A stretch of DNA of 64,000 bases from Streptomyces nymphaeiformis (GTDB taxonomy: Bacteria; Actinomycetota; Actinomycetes; Streptomycetales; Streptomycetaceae). Position numbers and translations under genes: made by a program. Location of the stretch: the NCBI RefSeq assembly GCF_014203895.1, contig NZ_JACHJY010000001.1, forward strand, positions 310,001 through 374,000, given 5' to 3'. Below the pieces are notes generated by a model. That model had not been told where the DNA came from. It saw nothing but the letters and a program-made list of their open reading frames with translations, and did not search any database. Within the stretch, counting starts at the first letter, position 1, and every line of letters begins with the position of its first letter. Positions 1 to 8,695 of this stretch are shown here, one piece after another.

Positions 1-558
1 CTGCTCAACCCCGACAAGGTCTCCGGCGAGAACTCCCGCACCACCCGCCTGCTGCGCTTCTCGCCCCGCAAGAACCGGGTCACCGCCGAGTACGCCTACC
101 GCTTCGACACCGTCGACGTCGTCGAGCCCGGCCAGACCAAGACCTCCGAGCTGAAGCTCTCCGCCCTCGTCGCCCTCGGCGGCGACCGCCTCCTCGTCCA
201 GGAGCGCACCGACAAGGCCGCCCGCCTCTACGAGGTCCGCCTCCGCCGCGGCAGCGACATCCTGGGCTCCACCTGGGACACCGCCACGGCTCCCACCCTG
301 GAGCAGCTCGACGACACGGCCGCCGCCGAGGTGCCGGTCCTCGACAAGCGCCTCGTGATCGACCTCAACACGGTCGCGGGCGTCCCCGGCAAGATCGAGG
401 GCGTCGCCGTCGAAGGCTCCTCGACCGTCGTCCTCCTCAACGACAACGACTTCGGCATGACGGACGGCCCGGAGGCCTTCGACGCGAACGGCCGCCTCGT
501 CGACAGCGGCGTGGACACCACCCTCGTACGGGTGAGGCTGGACCGTCCCGTCCGCTGA
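1..558 (+). CDS. Esterase-like activity of phytase family protein (C-terminal part)
   Basis: The frame is open from the first base and ends in TGA at 556-558, so only the last 185 residues are present. The visible part is a beta-propeller-like sequence with repeated short strands, a run LLVQERTD and the closing segment KIEGVAVEGSSTVVLLNDNDFG. That D-N-D-F-G ending is typical of the 'esterase-like activity of phytase' family (a secreted, calcium-dependent, phytase-like propeller). The signal peptide and the N-terminal blades lie outside the window. It converges on the siderophore synthetase with a 3-nt gap. Family assignment is from motif recognition only; substrate is unknown. Confidence 0.7.
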   Translation: MLNPDKVSGENSRTTRLLRFSPRKNRVTAEYAYRFDTVDVVEPGQTKTSELKLSALVALGGDRLLVQERTDKAARLYEVRLRRGSDILGSTWDTATAPTLEQLDDTAAAEVPVLDKRLVIDLNTVAGVPGKIEGVAVEGSSTVVLLNDNDFGMTDGPEAFDANGRLVDSGVDTTLVRVRLDRPVR

Positions 559-561
559 CGG

Positions 562-2133
562 TCAGCCCCGGCGCAGCGGATTGGGCATCGGCACGTAGCG
601 GGCGTCCGCGCCGGCCACGTCGAGCCAGCGCAGCAGGAGGTTGGTCTTCGCGGGCACGTGCGGGGAGCCGAGCAGCGCGGAGACCTCCTCCGCGCCGCCG
701 TGCTCCGCCGCGTACGCCGCGAAGGCCGACCGGGCCAGGGACCAGAGCTCGCCGGTGAGTTCCGGGTGGCGGTCGGTGAGGGCGCCGGCGATCTCGGAGA
801 GGTTGTTCGTCACCAGGCAGTACACGAGCCGCTCCCAGCCGTGCTCCGCGTCCAGGGCCGGAGCGGGGCCCCGCGGGCCGTGCCGGTCCAGGAGCCCCCG
901 GTGCCGCGCGGCGACGATCCGTATCCCCTCGTGGTCGCGGAAGACCACCTGCGCGGGGAGGCCGTCGGCGTCGACGCCGACGAGGACGTTCTGCAGGTGG
1001 CACTCCAGGACCAGGCCGTGCGCCCGCCAGGCGTGCAGCACCGGCGGCACCAGCCGGTCGAGGTAGTGCCGCCACCAGGCGAGCGCCCCCTCGGCGGTCA
1101 GGCCGTCGATCGGGTTGCCCGGGAAGCCCTCGGCGACGCCCGCCGCGAGCAGCGGCGTCACCCCCGGCAGCAGGTGCGGCCGCAGACCCTCGCGGGCGAT
1201 CACCGCGAAGCCCTCGTAGGCGAGCTGCCCGCCGAGGTCGGCCGTGCGGTAGCCCCGGTCGGCGAGGAACGTCGCCGTGGGCAGCGGGTCGAAGACCGGC
1301 GCGAGGAGGTCGGCGATCGTCCGCAGCCACAGCAGGTCGCGCAGCTCCAGACGGCGGTTGCCGTTGGTGATCTGCACGTCCAGGCTGAACTTGCAGAAGA
1401 GGTCGGCGTCGGGGAGGTACACCGTCCGTACGGAGGACGTCGCCACGGCCGGCCCGGCACTCGGCGCGCTCGCCCCGAGCCGCAGCAGCCGGCCGTCGCG
1501 GAACGCGGGCTGCTCGCCCAGGAGGTCCAGCTCCCAGGGGTGGACGGGGAGCAGCAGGTAGCCGTCGGGCGCGCCCGTCCCCAGCGCGTCCAGGAGCGAC
1601 AGGTCGCCGTCCTCCGCGACGACGTCCGCCCGGACCCCGAGGAGCTCCAGCGGGAAGCGGGCGTACGCCTCCGGCGCGTACGGCAGCCAGCTCTCCGGGA
1701 CGCCCGCGCCGCGCGCCTTGGGCGCCGGGTGGTACCGGTGCCCGGCGAGCAGCGCCTGCTCCGACCGCAGGTACGGGTCCTCCGGCGGGGACGCGGACGC
1801 GCGCGCGTCCTGGAGGGCCGCGACGACGTCCCTGCTGGCGGTCATCTCGCCGACGACGGCCCTGTTGGTGACGCCGGTGCGCCGGCCGAGCTCGTCGGCG
1901 GTCAGCGCCACGAGGGCCTCGAAGGTCAGCGGCAGCCAGCCGCCGTCGGTGCGGACGCAGGGCTCGGTGGGCCTCCGCCCCGCCCGTACCCGCAGGAGAC
2001 GGCCGGTCGCCGGGAGCCGGTGGACCGTGTGGTCCGGGTCCGGGCGCGGCTCGGTCCCGGCCACCTCCCGGATCAGGCAGTTGAGGAGGGCGGTGGCGGA
2101 GAGGGCGTCGGCCCGGCCCTTGGCTTCACTCAC
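562..2133 (-). CDS. IucA/IucC-family NIS siderophore synthetase
   Basis: NRPS-independent siderophore synthetase, which uses ATP to adenylate a carboxylate and joins it to an amine or alcohol. Visible family motifs: GHRYHPAPKAR (substrate region), LLLPVHPWELDLL, KFSLDVQITNGNRRLE, LECHLQNVLVG and VFRDHEGIRI near the ATP site, and the C-terminal YVPMPNPL. I chose the GTG start at 2133 because GGAAGG lies 7 nt upstream. A longer start at 2208 is possible, but its ATG overlaps the ATG of the divergent gene at 2207 and leaves no room for a promoter. From GTG the protein is 523 residues. It is divergent from a second NIS synthetase. No hydroxylase, acyltransferase, decarboxylase or ferric-siderophore transporter is seen beside it, so the product cannot be named. 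Confidence 0.85.
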   Translation of the reverse strand: MSEAKGRADALSATALLNCLIREVAGTEPRPDPDHTVHRLPATGRLLRVRAGRRPTEPCVRTDGGWLPLTFEALVALTADELGRRTGVTNRAVVGEMTASRDVVAALQDARASASPPEDPYLRSEQALLAGHRYHPAPKARGAGVPESWLPYAPEAYARFPLELLGVRADVVAEDGDLSLLDALGTGAPDGYLLLPVHPWELDLLGEQPAFRDGRLLRLGASAPSAGPAVATSSVRTVYLPDADLFCKFSLDVQITNGNRRLELRDLLWLRTIADLLAPVFDPLPTATFLADRGYRTADLGGQLAYEGFAVIAREGLRPHLLPGVTPLLAAGVAEGFPGNPIDGLTAEGALAWWRHYLDRLVPPVLHAWRAHGLVLECHLQNVLVGVDADGLPAQVVFRDHEGIRIVAARHRGLLDRHGPRGPAPALDAEHGWERLVYCLVTNNLSEIAGALTDRHPELTGELWSLARSAFAAYAAEHGGAEEVSALLGSPHVPAKTNLLLRWLDVAGADARYVPMPNPLRRG

Positions 2134-2206
2134 GACAGCGCCTTCCACCCGTTCCCCGGCGGGGCGTCCACCGGTAGGGACATCCTGCGCAGGGTAGTGA
2201 GCCTTC

Positions 2207-4045
2207 ATGCACTCCGCTCCGGATCACGATACGAGCGCACGCCAGGCACTGCGCGCCCCCGAGGCCGTTTTCGTCGACGGTCTCGTGGACGTCGCCCCCC
2301 GGCTGCTCGACGCCTACCGGCGCGAGCTCGCCCCCGCCCGGGCGGCCGTGCTCGGGCGGCTCTGGAGGGCCCTGCTGTACGAGCCGCTGCCGGGGGTCGC
2401 CGAGCGCGACGGGCTCGCCGGGCGGGTGCGGCTCGACGACGGGCGGGTGCTGAGCGGGCCGCCCCGGCTCCCGCACGACCTGGTGGTTCCGGGCGATGAC
2501 GCGACCGTACGGCTCGACGGCCGCGCCCACGACGACCCCGCCGCCCTCCTCGCCGCCCTCGGCCTCCCGGGCGCCGACGCCCTCGTCGCCGAACTCGGCC
2601 ACAGCGTCGCGTCCCTGGCCCTGTCACGGGCGGGTGCGGCGTCCGGACCGGGTGCGGCGTCCGGACCGGGTGCGGCCTCCGGACCGGGCGCGGCCTCCGG
2701 GCCCCACGCGGCCTCCGGGCCCCACGCGGCCTCCGGGCCCCACGCGGCCTCTGGACCCCACGCGGCCCCCGTACCGGGCGAGGCTCCCGTACCGGGCGCG
2801 GTCCCGGGATCGGACGGCGGCGCCGGTTCGCTCGCGTACGTCGAGCAGGGTGTCGTCGACGGGCACCCGTACCACCCCTGCTGCCGCAGCCGCCCCGGCC
2901 TCTCCGTCGCCGAGCAGCTCGCGTACGCGCCCGAGCACCGACCGGTCGTCGACCTCGACCTGGTCGCGGTCCCCGCCGCGCGGTGCCTCGTCGCGGGGGA
3001 GTGGCCGGACCGGCTGCGGGACGGCGACCGGCTGCTGCTGCCCGTGCACCCCTGGCAGAGCGCCCACGTCCTCCCGGGGCTCGGACACCGCCCCTACGTC
3101 ACCGGAGCGATCCCCGCCCGGCCGCTGATGAGCGTACGGACCCTCGCCCCGCTCGACGGCGGACCGCACCTGAAGACGGCGCTCACCACACGGATGACCA
3201 GCGCGATCCGCGACATCTCGGCGAGCGGCGTCGAGAACAGCGCCCCGCTCTCCGCGCTGCTCGCGCACGTCGTGGACGACCTGGCCGAGGCCCTGAGGAT
3301 CACCCGCAACCTCGCCGGCGCCTCCGCGCTCGTCCACGGGGAGCCCAGCGCCGACCTCGCCGTCCTGCTCCGCGAGTCGCCGTCCGCCGCCGCGGGCCTG
3401 CGGGCGGGGGAGACGGTCGTGCCGGTGGCGGCGCTCGCCACCCGCCCCGCCGGCGACGGCCCACCCCTGATCCGGACGCTCCTCGCGTCCGCCGGCGCCC
3501 CGGACGCGGGCGCCGACTGGCTGGCCGCCTTCGCCGCCCTCGTGGTCCCGCCGCTCGTCCGGCTCCTGAGCCGGGGCGTCGCGCCCGCCGCCCACGGGCA
3601 GAACCTCCTCGTCGTGCTCGACGCGCACGCCCGCCCCCGCCGGCTCGTCTACCGGGACCTCGCGGACGTCCGGCTGAGCCCGCGCCGCCTCGCCCGGCAC
3701 GGCTTCGACGCCGCTCCCGTCGGCGGGCGGGTCGTCGACGACGAGCCGGACGTGCTCCGCACGATGCTGTTCGGCCACCTCTTCGGGACGACCTTCGGGA
3801 CCCTGGTCTCCGCCCTGGCGGACGGCGACCGGACCACGGAGGCCCGGCTCTGGGGCCTCGCCGCCGCCGCTGCCCGCCGCGCCTACGACGGCCTCCCCGC
3901 GACCCCGGAGAACCGCGCCGACCGCGCGGCCCTCTTCGCCCCGGAGCTCAAGGTCAAGGCCCTCACGCTGATGCGCCTGCGGGGCGTGGACCGGGACGCG
4001 TGGATCCCCGTCCCCAACCCCCTCGCCGCTACGGGCGGCGCGTGA
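2207..4045 (+). CDS. IucA/IucC-family NIS siderophore synthetase with internal repeat
   Basis: Second NIS synthetase, 612 residues, ATP-dependent condensation enzyme for polycarboxylate siderophores. Motifs: VVDGHPYHPCCRSRPGLS, LLLPVHPWQ, KTALTTRMTSAIRDIS in the nucleotide-binding region, PAAHGQNLLVVL and RLVYRDLADVRLS, ending VPNPLAATGG. Between residues about 143 and 202 sits a low-complexity block made of six-residue units AASGPG/AASGPH, absent from the partner gene. It probably forms a flexible insert in a surface loop. Its 3' end overlaps the convergent PhzF-like gene by 17 bp. Two different NIS synthetases side by side suggest sequential condensations on one scaffold. Whether they belong to the phenazine cluster or are a separate locus is not clear. 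Confidence 0.85.
   Translation: MHSAPDHDTSARQALRAPEAVFVDGLVDVAPRLLDAYRRELAPARAAVLGRLWRALLYEPLPGVAERDGLAGRVRLDDGRVLSGPPRLPHDLVVPGDDATVRLDGRAHDDPAALLAALGLPGADALVAELGHSVASLALSRAGAASGPGAASGPGAASGPGAASGPHAASGPHAASGPHAASGPHAAPVPGEAPVPGAVPGSDGGAGSLAYVEQGVVDGHPYHPCCRSRPGLSVAEQLAYAPEHRPVVDLDLVAVPAARCLVAGEWPDRLRDGDRLLLPVHPWQSAHVLPGLGHRPYVTGAIPARPLMSVRTLAPLDGGPHLKTALTTRMTSAIRDISASGVENSAPLSALLAHVVDDLAEALRITRNLAGASALVHGEPSADLAVLLRESPSAAAGLRAGETVVPVAALATRPAGDGPPLIRTLLASAGAPDAGADWLAAFAALVVPPLVRLLSRGVAPAAHGQNLLVVLDAHARPRRLVYRDLADVRLSPRRLARHGFDAAPVGGRVVDDEPDVLRTMLFGHLFGTTFGTLVSALADGDRTTEARLWGLAAAAARRAYDGLPATPENRADRAALFAPELKVKALTLMRLRGVDRDAWIPVPNPLAATGGA
2633..2812 (+). repeat. 18-bp in-frame tandem repeat in NIS synthetase gene
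   Basis: Seven well-conserved 18-bp units run from 2633 to 2758 (consensus ggtgcggcstccggaccg; later units start with cac in place of ggt). Three degenerate units follow to 2812. Because the unit is a multiple of three, each copy adds six residues (G/H-A-A-S-G-P) and copy-number change would not break the frame. Confidence 0.9.
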
Positions 4046-4868
4046 CGAGGACGTCGCCGCCGAGCCGTACGACCGGACCCGACGGCCAGGTCTCGGTCAC
4101 GGCGACGACGGTGGCGGGGCTGCCGAGGGAGTCCCCCATGTCGACCGCGATGCGGTCGACGCCCCGGCCGGCCAGGTGGGCGGCGAGACAGGCCGTGCTG
4201 TTGGCGTTGGCGATGTCCTCGGGGACGCCGATCGACGGGGCGAACATCCGGGCCGCGACCCGCCCCGACGGCGACGGCGCGGAGTACACGTAACAGCCCA
4301 GGAGCCCGAGGCGGTCGCAGGCGGCGCGGAGCCGTTCCATGTCCGGGACGAGGGCGGCGAGCGCGGACCGCGAGGCGACCGGGACCAGCAGGCGCGGCCG
4401 CCCGACGGAGGCGACCCGTACCTCCGGCCCGAGCGGGTCCGGGGCGAGGCCGAGCGCGGGCAGGACGAGTGCGGACTCGCGGCCGTCCGGTTCGCGCAGC
4501 TCGACCGGCCCGTACGCGAAGCCGACCTCGGCGTACGGGCCCTTCAGCACGGCCCGGCCGGCGAACGTACGCTCCCCGACGCGCAGGGACACCCGGTACG
4601 TGTCGGCGCCGGCCCGCGCGGCGAGGAACCCGAGCGCGGCGACCGTTCCGTGCCCGCAGGAGGGCAGCTCGCCCTCGGAGGTGAAGAACCGGAGGGAGAC
4701 CGCGGGGACCCCGTCCCGCTCGCCCTCGGGCGCGACGAAGACGGCGTGCGACGCCCCCGCGGCCCCGGGCACCCGCCGCCGCTCCTCCTCGCCGAACGGC
4801 CCGTCGTCGAGGACGGCCGTGGGACTGCCGCCCCGACCGTCCCGTACGCACGCGTGGACGACGGTCAC
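4029..4868 (-). CDS. PhzF-family isomerase-like protein (divergent)
   Basis: Member of the PhzF/diaminopimelate-epimerase fold, 279 residues. N-terminal half: the GGSPTAV region, then FFTSEGELPSCGHGTVAAL, equivalent to the FTPxxELPFCGH signature of the family. C-terminal half: MFAPSIGVPEDIANANS, equivalent to the EDPATGSA signature but altered. The glutamate of the usual NLSET/NLSEC motif, the general acid/base in PhzF, is replaced here by histidine (GASHAVFV). I chose the GTG at 4868 because GGAGAG lies 6 nt upstream; an ATG at 4925 has no ribosome site. It follows aroC on the same strand after 82 nt, so it may be the last gene of the phenazine operon. It could be an isomerase of a modified intermediate or an inactive relative of the true PhzF at 16296. 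Confidence 0.7.
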   Translation of the reverse strand: MTVVHACVRDGRGGSPTAVLDDGPFGEEERRRVPGAAGASHAVFVAPEGERDGVPAVSLRFFTSEGELPSCGHGTVAALGFLAARAGADTYRVSLRVGERTFAGRAVLKGPYAEVGFAYGPVELREPDGRESALVLPALGLAPDPLGPEVRVASVGRPRLLVPVASRSALAALVPDMERLRAACDRLGLLGCYVYSAPSPSGRVAARMFAPSIGVPEDIANANSTACLAAHLAGRGVDRIAVDMGDSLGSPATVVAVTETWPSGPVVRLGGDVLVTRRP

Positions 4869-4950
4869 GGCCGACTCTCCGGAGAACACCACACGCGTCC
4901 CGTACCCCGCCGGCGGCCCGGACATTCACGCGGTCGGACGACGGCCCGTC

Positions 4951-6135
4951 TCACCTGACGGGGAGGCAGTCGAGGTACGACCGCACGTTGCGGCGGGTCT
5001 CGGGCACGCTGTCGCCGCCGAACTTCTCGACCACCGCGTCCGCGAGGACCAGCGCGACCATCGCCTCGGCGACGATCCCGGCGGCGGGGACGGCGCAGAC
5101 GTCGGAGCGCTGGTGGTGGGCGGCAGCGGCCTCGCCGGTGGCGACGTCGATCGTGGCCAGCGCCCGCGGGACGGTCGCGATGGGCTTCATCGCGGCGCGG
5201 ACGCGCAGCAGCTCGCCGGTGGTCAGGCCGCCCTCGGTGCCGCCGGAGCGGCCGGAGGTGCGCTTGATGCCGTCCCCGGTGCGCACGATCTCGTCGTGGG
5301 CCTTCGAGCCGGGCACGCGGGCCAGATCGAAACCGTCGCCGACCTCGACGCCCTTGATGGCCTGGATGCCCATCAGCGCGGCCGCCAGACGGGCATCGAG
5401 ACGGCGGTCCCAGTGCACGTGCGAGCCGAGCCCGACGGGCACGCCGTAGGCGAGGACCTCGACCACACCACCCAGGGTGTCGCCGTCCTTGTGGGCCTGG
5501 TCGATCTCCGCGACCATCGCCTTCGACGCGTCGGCGTCGAGGCAGCGGACCGGGTCGGCGTCGAGCTTCTCGACGTCGGCGGGGGTCGGGTAGAGGCCGT
5601 AGGGAGCCTTGGCAGCCGCCAGCTCGATGACGTGGGAGACGATCTCGATGCCGGCGGCCTCCTTCAGGAAGGAGCGGGCGACGGCGCCGAGCGCGACCCG
5701 GGCCGCGGTCTCCCGGGCGGACGCGCGCTCCAGGATCGGCCGGGCCTCGTCGAAGCCGTACTTCTGCATCCCGGCCAGATCCGCGTGGCCCGGACGCGGC
5801 CGGGTCAGGGGCGCGTTGCGACCCGTCTCCTTCAACTCCGAGGGATCGACCGGATCGGCCGACATCACCTTCTCCCACTTCGGCCACTCGGTGTTGCCCA
5901 CCATCACCGCGATCGGCGAACCCAGGGACAGCCCGTGCCGGACACCACCGAGGAAGGTGACCTCGTCCCGCTCGAACTTCATCCGGGCACCCCGCCCATA
6001 GCCGAGACGTCGCCGCGCGAGGTGGTCCGCCACCAGCTCAGTGGTGACCGGGACACCGGCGGGAAGACCCTCCAGCGTCGCGACCAGCGCGGGTCCGTGG
6101 GATTCCCCAGCGGTCAGCCAACGCAACCTGCTCAA
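4951..6135 (-). CDS. aroC: Chorismate synthase
   Basis: Converts 5-enolpyruvylshikimate-3-phosphate to chorismate using reduced FMN, the last shikimate-pathway step and the branch point for PhzE. 394 residues, the usual actinobacterial length. Signatures: [11 protein letters not shown] at the N-terminus, the [14 protein letters not shown] region, [12 protein letters not shown], and [17 protein letters not shown]. The TTG start at 6135 overlaps the TGA of the upstream monooxygenase (TTGA), with GGAGGAG 7 nt before it, so translation is probably coupled. This is the last clearly coupled gene of the leftward phenazine operon. It may be a pathway-specific second copy besides a housekeeping aroC; that cannot be tested within the window. 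Confidence 0.93.
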   Translation of the reverse strand: MSRLRWLTAGESHGPALVATLEGLPAGVPVTTELVADHLARRRLGYGRGARMKFERDEVTFLGGVRHGLSLGSPIAVMVGNTEWPKWEKVMSADPVDPSELKETGRNAPLTRPRPGHADLAGMQKYGFDEARPILERASARETAARVALGAVARSFLKEAAGIEIVSHVIELAAAKAPYGLYPTPADVEKLDADPVRCLDADASKAMVAEIDQAHKDGDTLGGVVEVLAYGVPVGLGSHVHWDRRLDARLAAALMGIQAIKGVEVGDGFDLARVPGSKAHDEIVRTGDGIKRTSGRSGGTEGGLTTGELLRVRAAMKPIATVPRALATIDVATGEAAAAHHQRSDVCAVPAAGIVAEAMVALVLADAVVEKFGGDSVPETRRNVRSYLDCLPVR

Positions 6136-7337
6136 CGTCCGTCTCCTCCGGTGAAGTCGGGGGCCCCGTGCAGCCAGGACACCTTGTCGTAGAGCTCGTC
6201 CACGGTGAGCGAGGAGAGCATCGTGTTGCGGGCCGTGGCCTCCGGGCCCGCCGGGTGGTAGAGCCGGTCGCCCAGCTCGCGCGCCACGAGCTGGGTCCGC
6301 GCCGTACGGTCGCGGCGCAGGGCGTTGTACGTCTTCAGCCGGGCGGCCACGTCCCGCGCGTCGCCGTCGAGGACCGCGCCGAGCACGGCCGCGTCCTCCA
6401 GGGTCATGGACAGGCCTTGGACCGCGTACGGCAGCATCGGATGCGCGGCGGTGCCGAGGAGGGCCGCCCGGCCGTCGGTCCAGTCGGCGACCGGGTCCCG
6501 GTCGGTCAGGACCCAGGTCTTCCACTCCTCCCCGCGCGCGAGGAGGCGTCGTGCCGCGTCGGTCAACTCGGGGAACTGGGCAAGGACGTGGGACTTCTCC
6601 AGCGGGAGTCCGACGACGGCCTCGGCCGTGCCGTGGTCGCGGGTTCCGGCCAGGTTCAGGAACGCGGCGCCGCCGGCCCGGTGCACGAAGTGGACGACGT
6701 GCCAGCCGGGCCCCGCCCAGACCGTCGCGCCGTCCGGGTGGAGGTCCTCCGGGACGTCCGCCAGGGGGAGGACCGAGTGGTAGATCGTGTGGCCGGAGAC
6801 CTGCGGCTCGCCGTCGCCGACGAGCCGGCGGCGGACGGCGGACCGGAGGCCGTCGGCGCCGATCAGGGCGTCCCCGGTGAACCGCCGCCCGGAATCCGTG
6901 ACGGCGGTGATCTCGTCGTCGGTCTGCTCGTACCAGGCGACGGACCGGCCGGTGAGCAGGTCGATGCCGTCGGCCGCGCGGCAGGCGTCGAGGAGCACCT
7001 GGTGGAGGGCGCGGCGGTCGAGGACCGCGTAGGGGTTGCCGAACCGCTTCCGGTAGCCGCCGGTCAGGGGCATCCCGGCGACCCGCTCGCCGGTCGTCGC
7101 GTCCATGAACCGCAACTCCTCGATGAACGAGGACCGTTCACGTACCGCCGAACCCACTCCGAGCCGGTCGAGCGCGTGGAACGCGTTCGGTGACAGCTGG
7201 GTGCCGACGCCCGGTTCGACGATCTCCTCCCGGCGTTCGAGCACGGTCACCCGGTGGCCCCGGGCCGCGATGCCGAGCGCCGCGGCCAGTCCGCCGACGC
7301 CCGCGCCGACGACCAGGACCCGCATCGATGTGGTCAT
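6132..7337 (-). CDS. FAD-dependent aromatic monooxygenase, salicylate-hydroxylase-like
   Basis: Group A flavoprotein monooxygenase of about 401 residues. N-terminal dinucleotide motif [12 protein letters not shown] with the following acidic residue in VLERRE, the central [14 protein letters not shown] (DG motif) and the second FAD motif near residue 290. That last motif reads [16 protein letters not shown], with Thr where nearly all relatives have Asp (GDAAHP). Closest in type to salicylate or 3-hydroxybenzoate hydroxylases, so likely a phenazine-tailoring hydroxylase or decarboxylative hydroxylase. The ATG at 7337 is preceded by AAGGAGG at 5 nt; an upstream ATG at 7361 overlaps the aroA stop but has a weaker site. 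It overlaps aroC by 4 nt. Confidence 0.85.
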   Translation of the reverse strand: MTTSMRVLVVGAGVGGLAAALGIAARGHRVTVLERREEIVEPGVGTQLSPNAFHALDRLGVGSAVRERSSFIEELRFMDATTGERVAGMPLTGGYRKRFGNPYAVLDRRALHQVLLDACRAADGIDLLTGRSVAWYEQTDDEITAVTDSGRRFTGDALIGADGLRSAVRRRLVGDGEPQVSGHTIYHSVLPLADVPEDLHPDGATVWAGPGWHVVHFVHRAGGAAFLNLAGTRDHGTAEAVVGLPLEKSHVLAQFPELTDAARRLLARGEEWKTWVLTDRDPVADWTDGRAALLGTAAHPMLPYAVQGLSMTLEDAAVLGAVLDGDARDVAARLKTYNALRRDRTARTQLVARELGDRLYHPAGPEATARNTMLSSLTVDELYDKVSWLHGAPDFTGGDGR

Positions 7338-7357
7338 CTCGTCCTCCTTCTCGTCCT

Positions 7358-8695
7358 TCATTCCGGGAACAGCCGCCGCAGTTCGGCGTGGAACCCGGGG
7401 AAGGTCTTGCCCACGCAGGACGGGTCGTCGAAACCGAGCCCCGGGGCGCGCAGCCCGAGGACGGAGAAGGCCATCGCGATGCGGTGGTCCCGGTGGCAGG
7501 CGATCAGCGCGGGCCGGACCGGGCCGGGACGCACCGTCATCCAGTCCGGGCCGGTCTCGGTCTCCACCCCGCAGGCGGCGAGGTTCCCGGCGACGGCGGC
7601 GATCCGGTCCGACTCCTTGAGCCGGGCGTGCCCGATGCCGCGGACGGTGATCGGCGCGTCGGCGAGCGGGGCGATCGCGGCGAGCGTCATGAAGGTGTCC
7701 GAGATCGCGCCCATGTCGACCTCGAAGCCGCCCCGCAGCCTGCCCGTGCCGGTGACCGTCACCGCGTCCTCGCCGACGTCCACCCGGGCGCCCGCGGTGC
7801 GGAGCACCTCGACGAAGCCGAGGTCCCCCTGGAGGCTGTCGCGGCCGAGGCCCGGCACGGTGACCGTGCGCCCGGTGACGGCGGCCGCAGCGAGGAAGTA
7901 CGAGGCCGTGGACGCGTCCGGCTCGACGGGCAGGTCGACGGCGGTGTAGCCGCCGGTGCCGATCCGGAAGACGCCCGGGGCCTCCTCGGTCACCTCGGCG
8001 CCGAAGCGGCGCATCAGCGCGACGGTCATGTCGATGTACGGCCGGCTGACCAGGTCCCGCACGGTCACCGTCAGCGGGGTGCGCAGCAGCGGTCCCGCCA
8101 TGAGCAGCCCGCTCAGGAACTGGCTGCTGAGCCCGCCGTCGACCTGGAGCTCGCCGCCCCGCAGCCCGTCGGCGTCCACCCGCAGCGGGAGCCCCGCGTC
8201 GCCCTCGGCGCGTACGGTCGCGCCGAGCCGTTCCAGCGCGTCGGCCAGCGGTCGCAGGGGGCGGGCCCGGAGCTGTGCGGAGCCGTCGAAGACGTACGTG
8301 CCCCGGCCGGTCGCGGTGAACGGCGGCAGGAAGCGGGCCGCGGTGCCGGCGTCGGCGCACCACACGCCCCCGCCGCCCACGGGGCCCCGACCGGTCCCGG
8401 TGACGTCCCAGAACGCGTCGTGCGGCCCCGCCTCCACGCGTACCCCCAGAGCCGTCAGCGCGCCCCGGAAGGCCAGGGTGTCGTCGCTGACCAGCGGGGC
8501 CCGGAGGCGGCTGGTGCCCCGGGCGGCCGCGGCGAGGAGCAGGGCCCGGTTGGTGATGCTCTTGGAGCCCGGGACGCGGGCGGTGAGCGGGGCGTCGGTG
8601 GTGGTGAGCGACGCGTCTGCGGCCGTGTGCGGGGCGCTCACCACGGCGTCCGTGGCGCTGAGCGACGCGTCCGTGGTCGTGTGCGGGGCGCTCAC
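7358..8695 (-). CDS. aroA: 3-phosphoshikimate 1-carboxyvinyltransferase (EPSP synthase)
   Basis: Transfers the enolpyruvyl group of PEP to shikimate-3-phosphate. 445 residues from the GTG at 8695, which overlaps the transketolase TGA (GTGA). Signatures: VPGSKSITNRALLLAA (substrate loop), WCADAGTAARFLPPF in the position of the family's NxGTxxR motif, GGLSSQFLSGLLMAGP, HARLKESDRIAA and ACHRDHRIAMAFSVLGL. The first 36 residues consist of an 18-residue unit repeated twice (VSAPHT...), an unusual leader, with a second possible GTG start at 8641. It lies in the leftward operon between transketolase and the monooxygenase and supplies chorismate precursor for phenazine formation. Confidence 0.93.
   Translation of the reverse strand: MSAPHTTTDASLSATDAVVSAPHTAADASLTTTDAPLTARVPGSKSITNRALLLAAAARGTSRLRAPLVSDDTLAFRGALTALGVRVEAGPHDAFWDVTGTGRGPVGGGGVWCADAGTAARFLPPFTATGRGTYVFDGSAQLRARPLRPLADALERLGATVRAEGDAGLPLRVDADGLRGGELQVDGGLSSQFLSGLLMAGPLLRTPLTVTVRDLVSRPYIDMTVALMRRFGAEVTEEAPGVFRIGTGGYTAVDLPVEPDASTASYFLAAAAVTGRTVTVPGLGRDSLQGDLGFVEVLRTAGARVDVGEDAVTVTGTGRLRGGFEVDMGAISDTFMTLAAIAPLADAPITVRGIGHARLKESDRIAAVAGNLAACGVETETGPDWMTVRPGPVRPALIACHRDHRIAMAFSVLGLRAPGLGFDDPSCVGKTFPGFHAELRRLFPE
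8588..8695 (-). repeat. 54-bp tandem duplication at the aroA start
   Basis: Two 54-bp units (8642-8695 and 8588-8641 on the minus strand) encode VSAPHTTTDASLSATDAV and VSAPHTAADASLTTTDAP. Each unit begins with GTG AGC GCC CCG CAC, so the duplication also copies the start codon. Directly after it the conserved EPSP synthase sequence begins. Confidence 0.85.

Noticed and set aside
2633..2812. Possible CRISPR-like repeat array
   Set aside because: The 18-bp units are contiguous without spacers and lie in frame within a coding gene.
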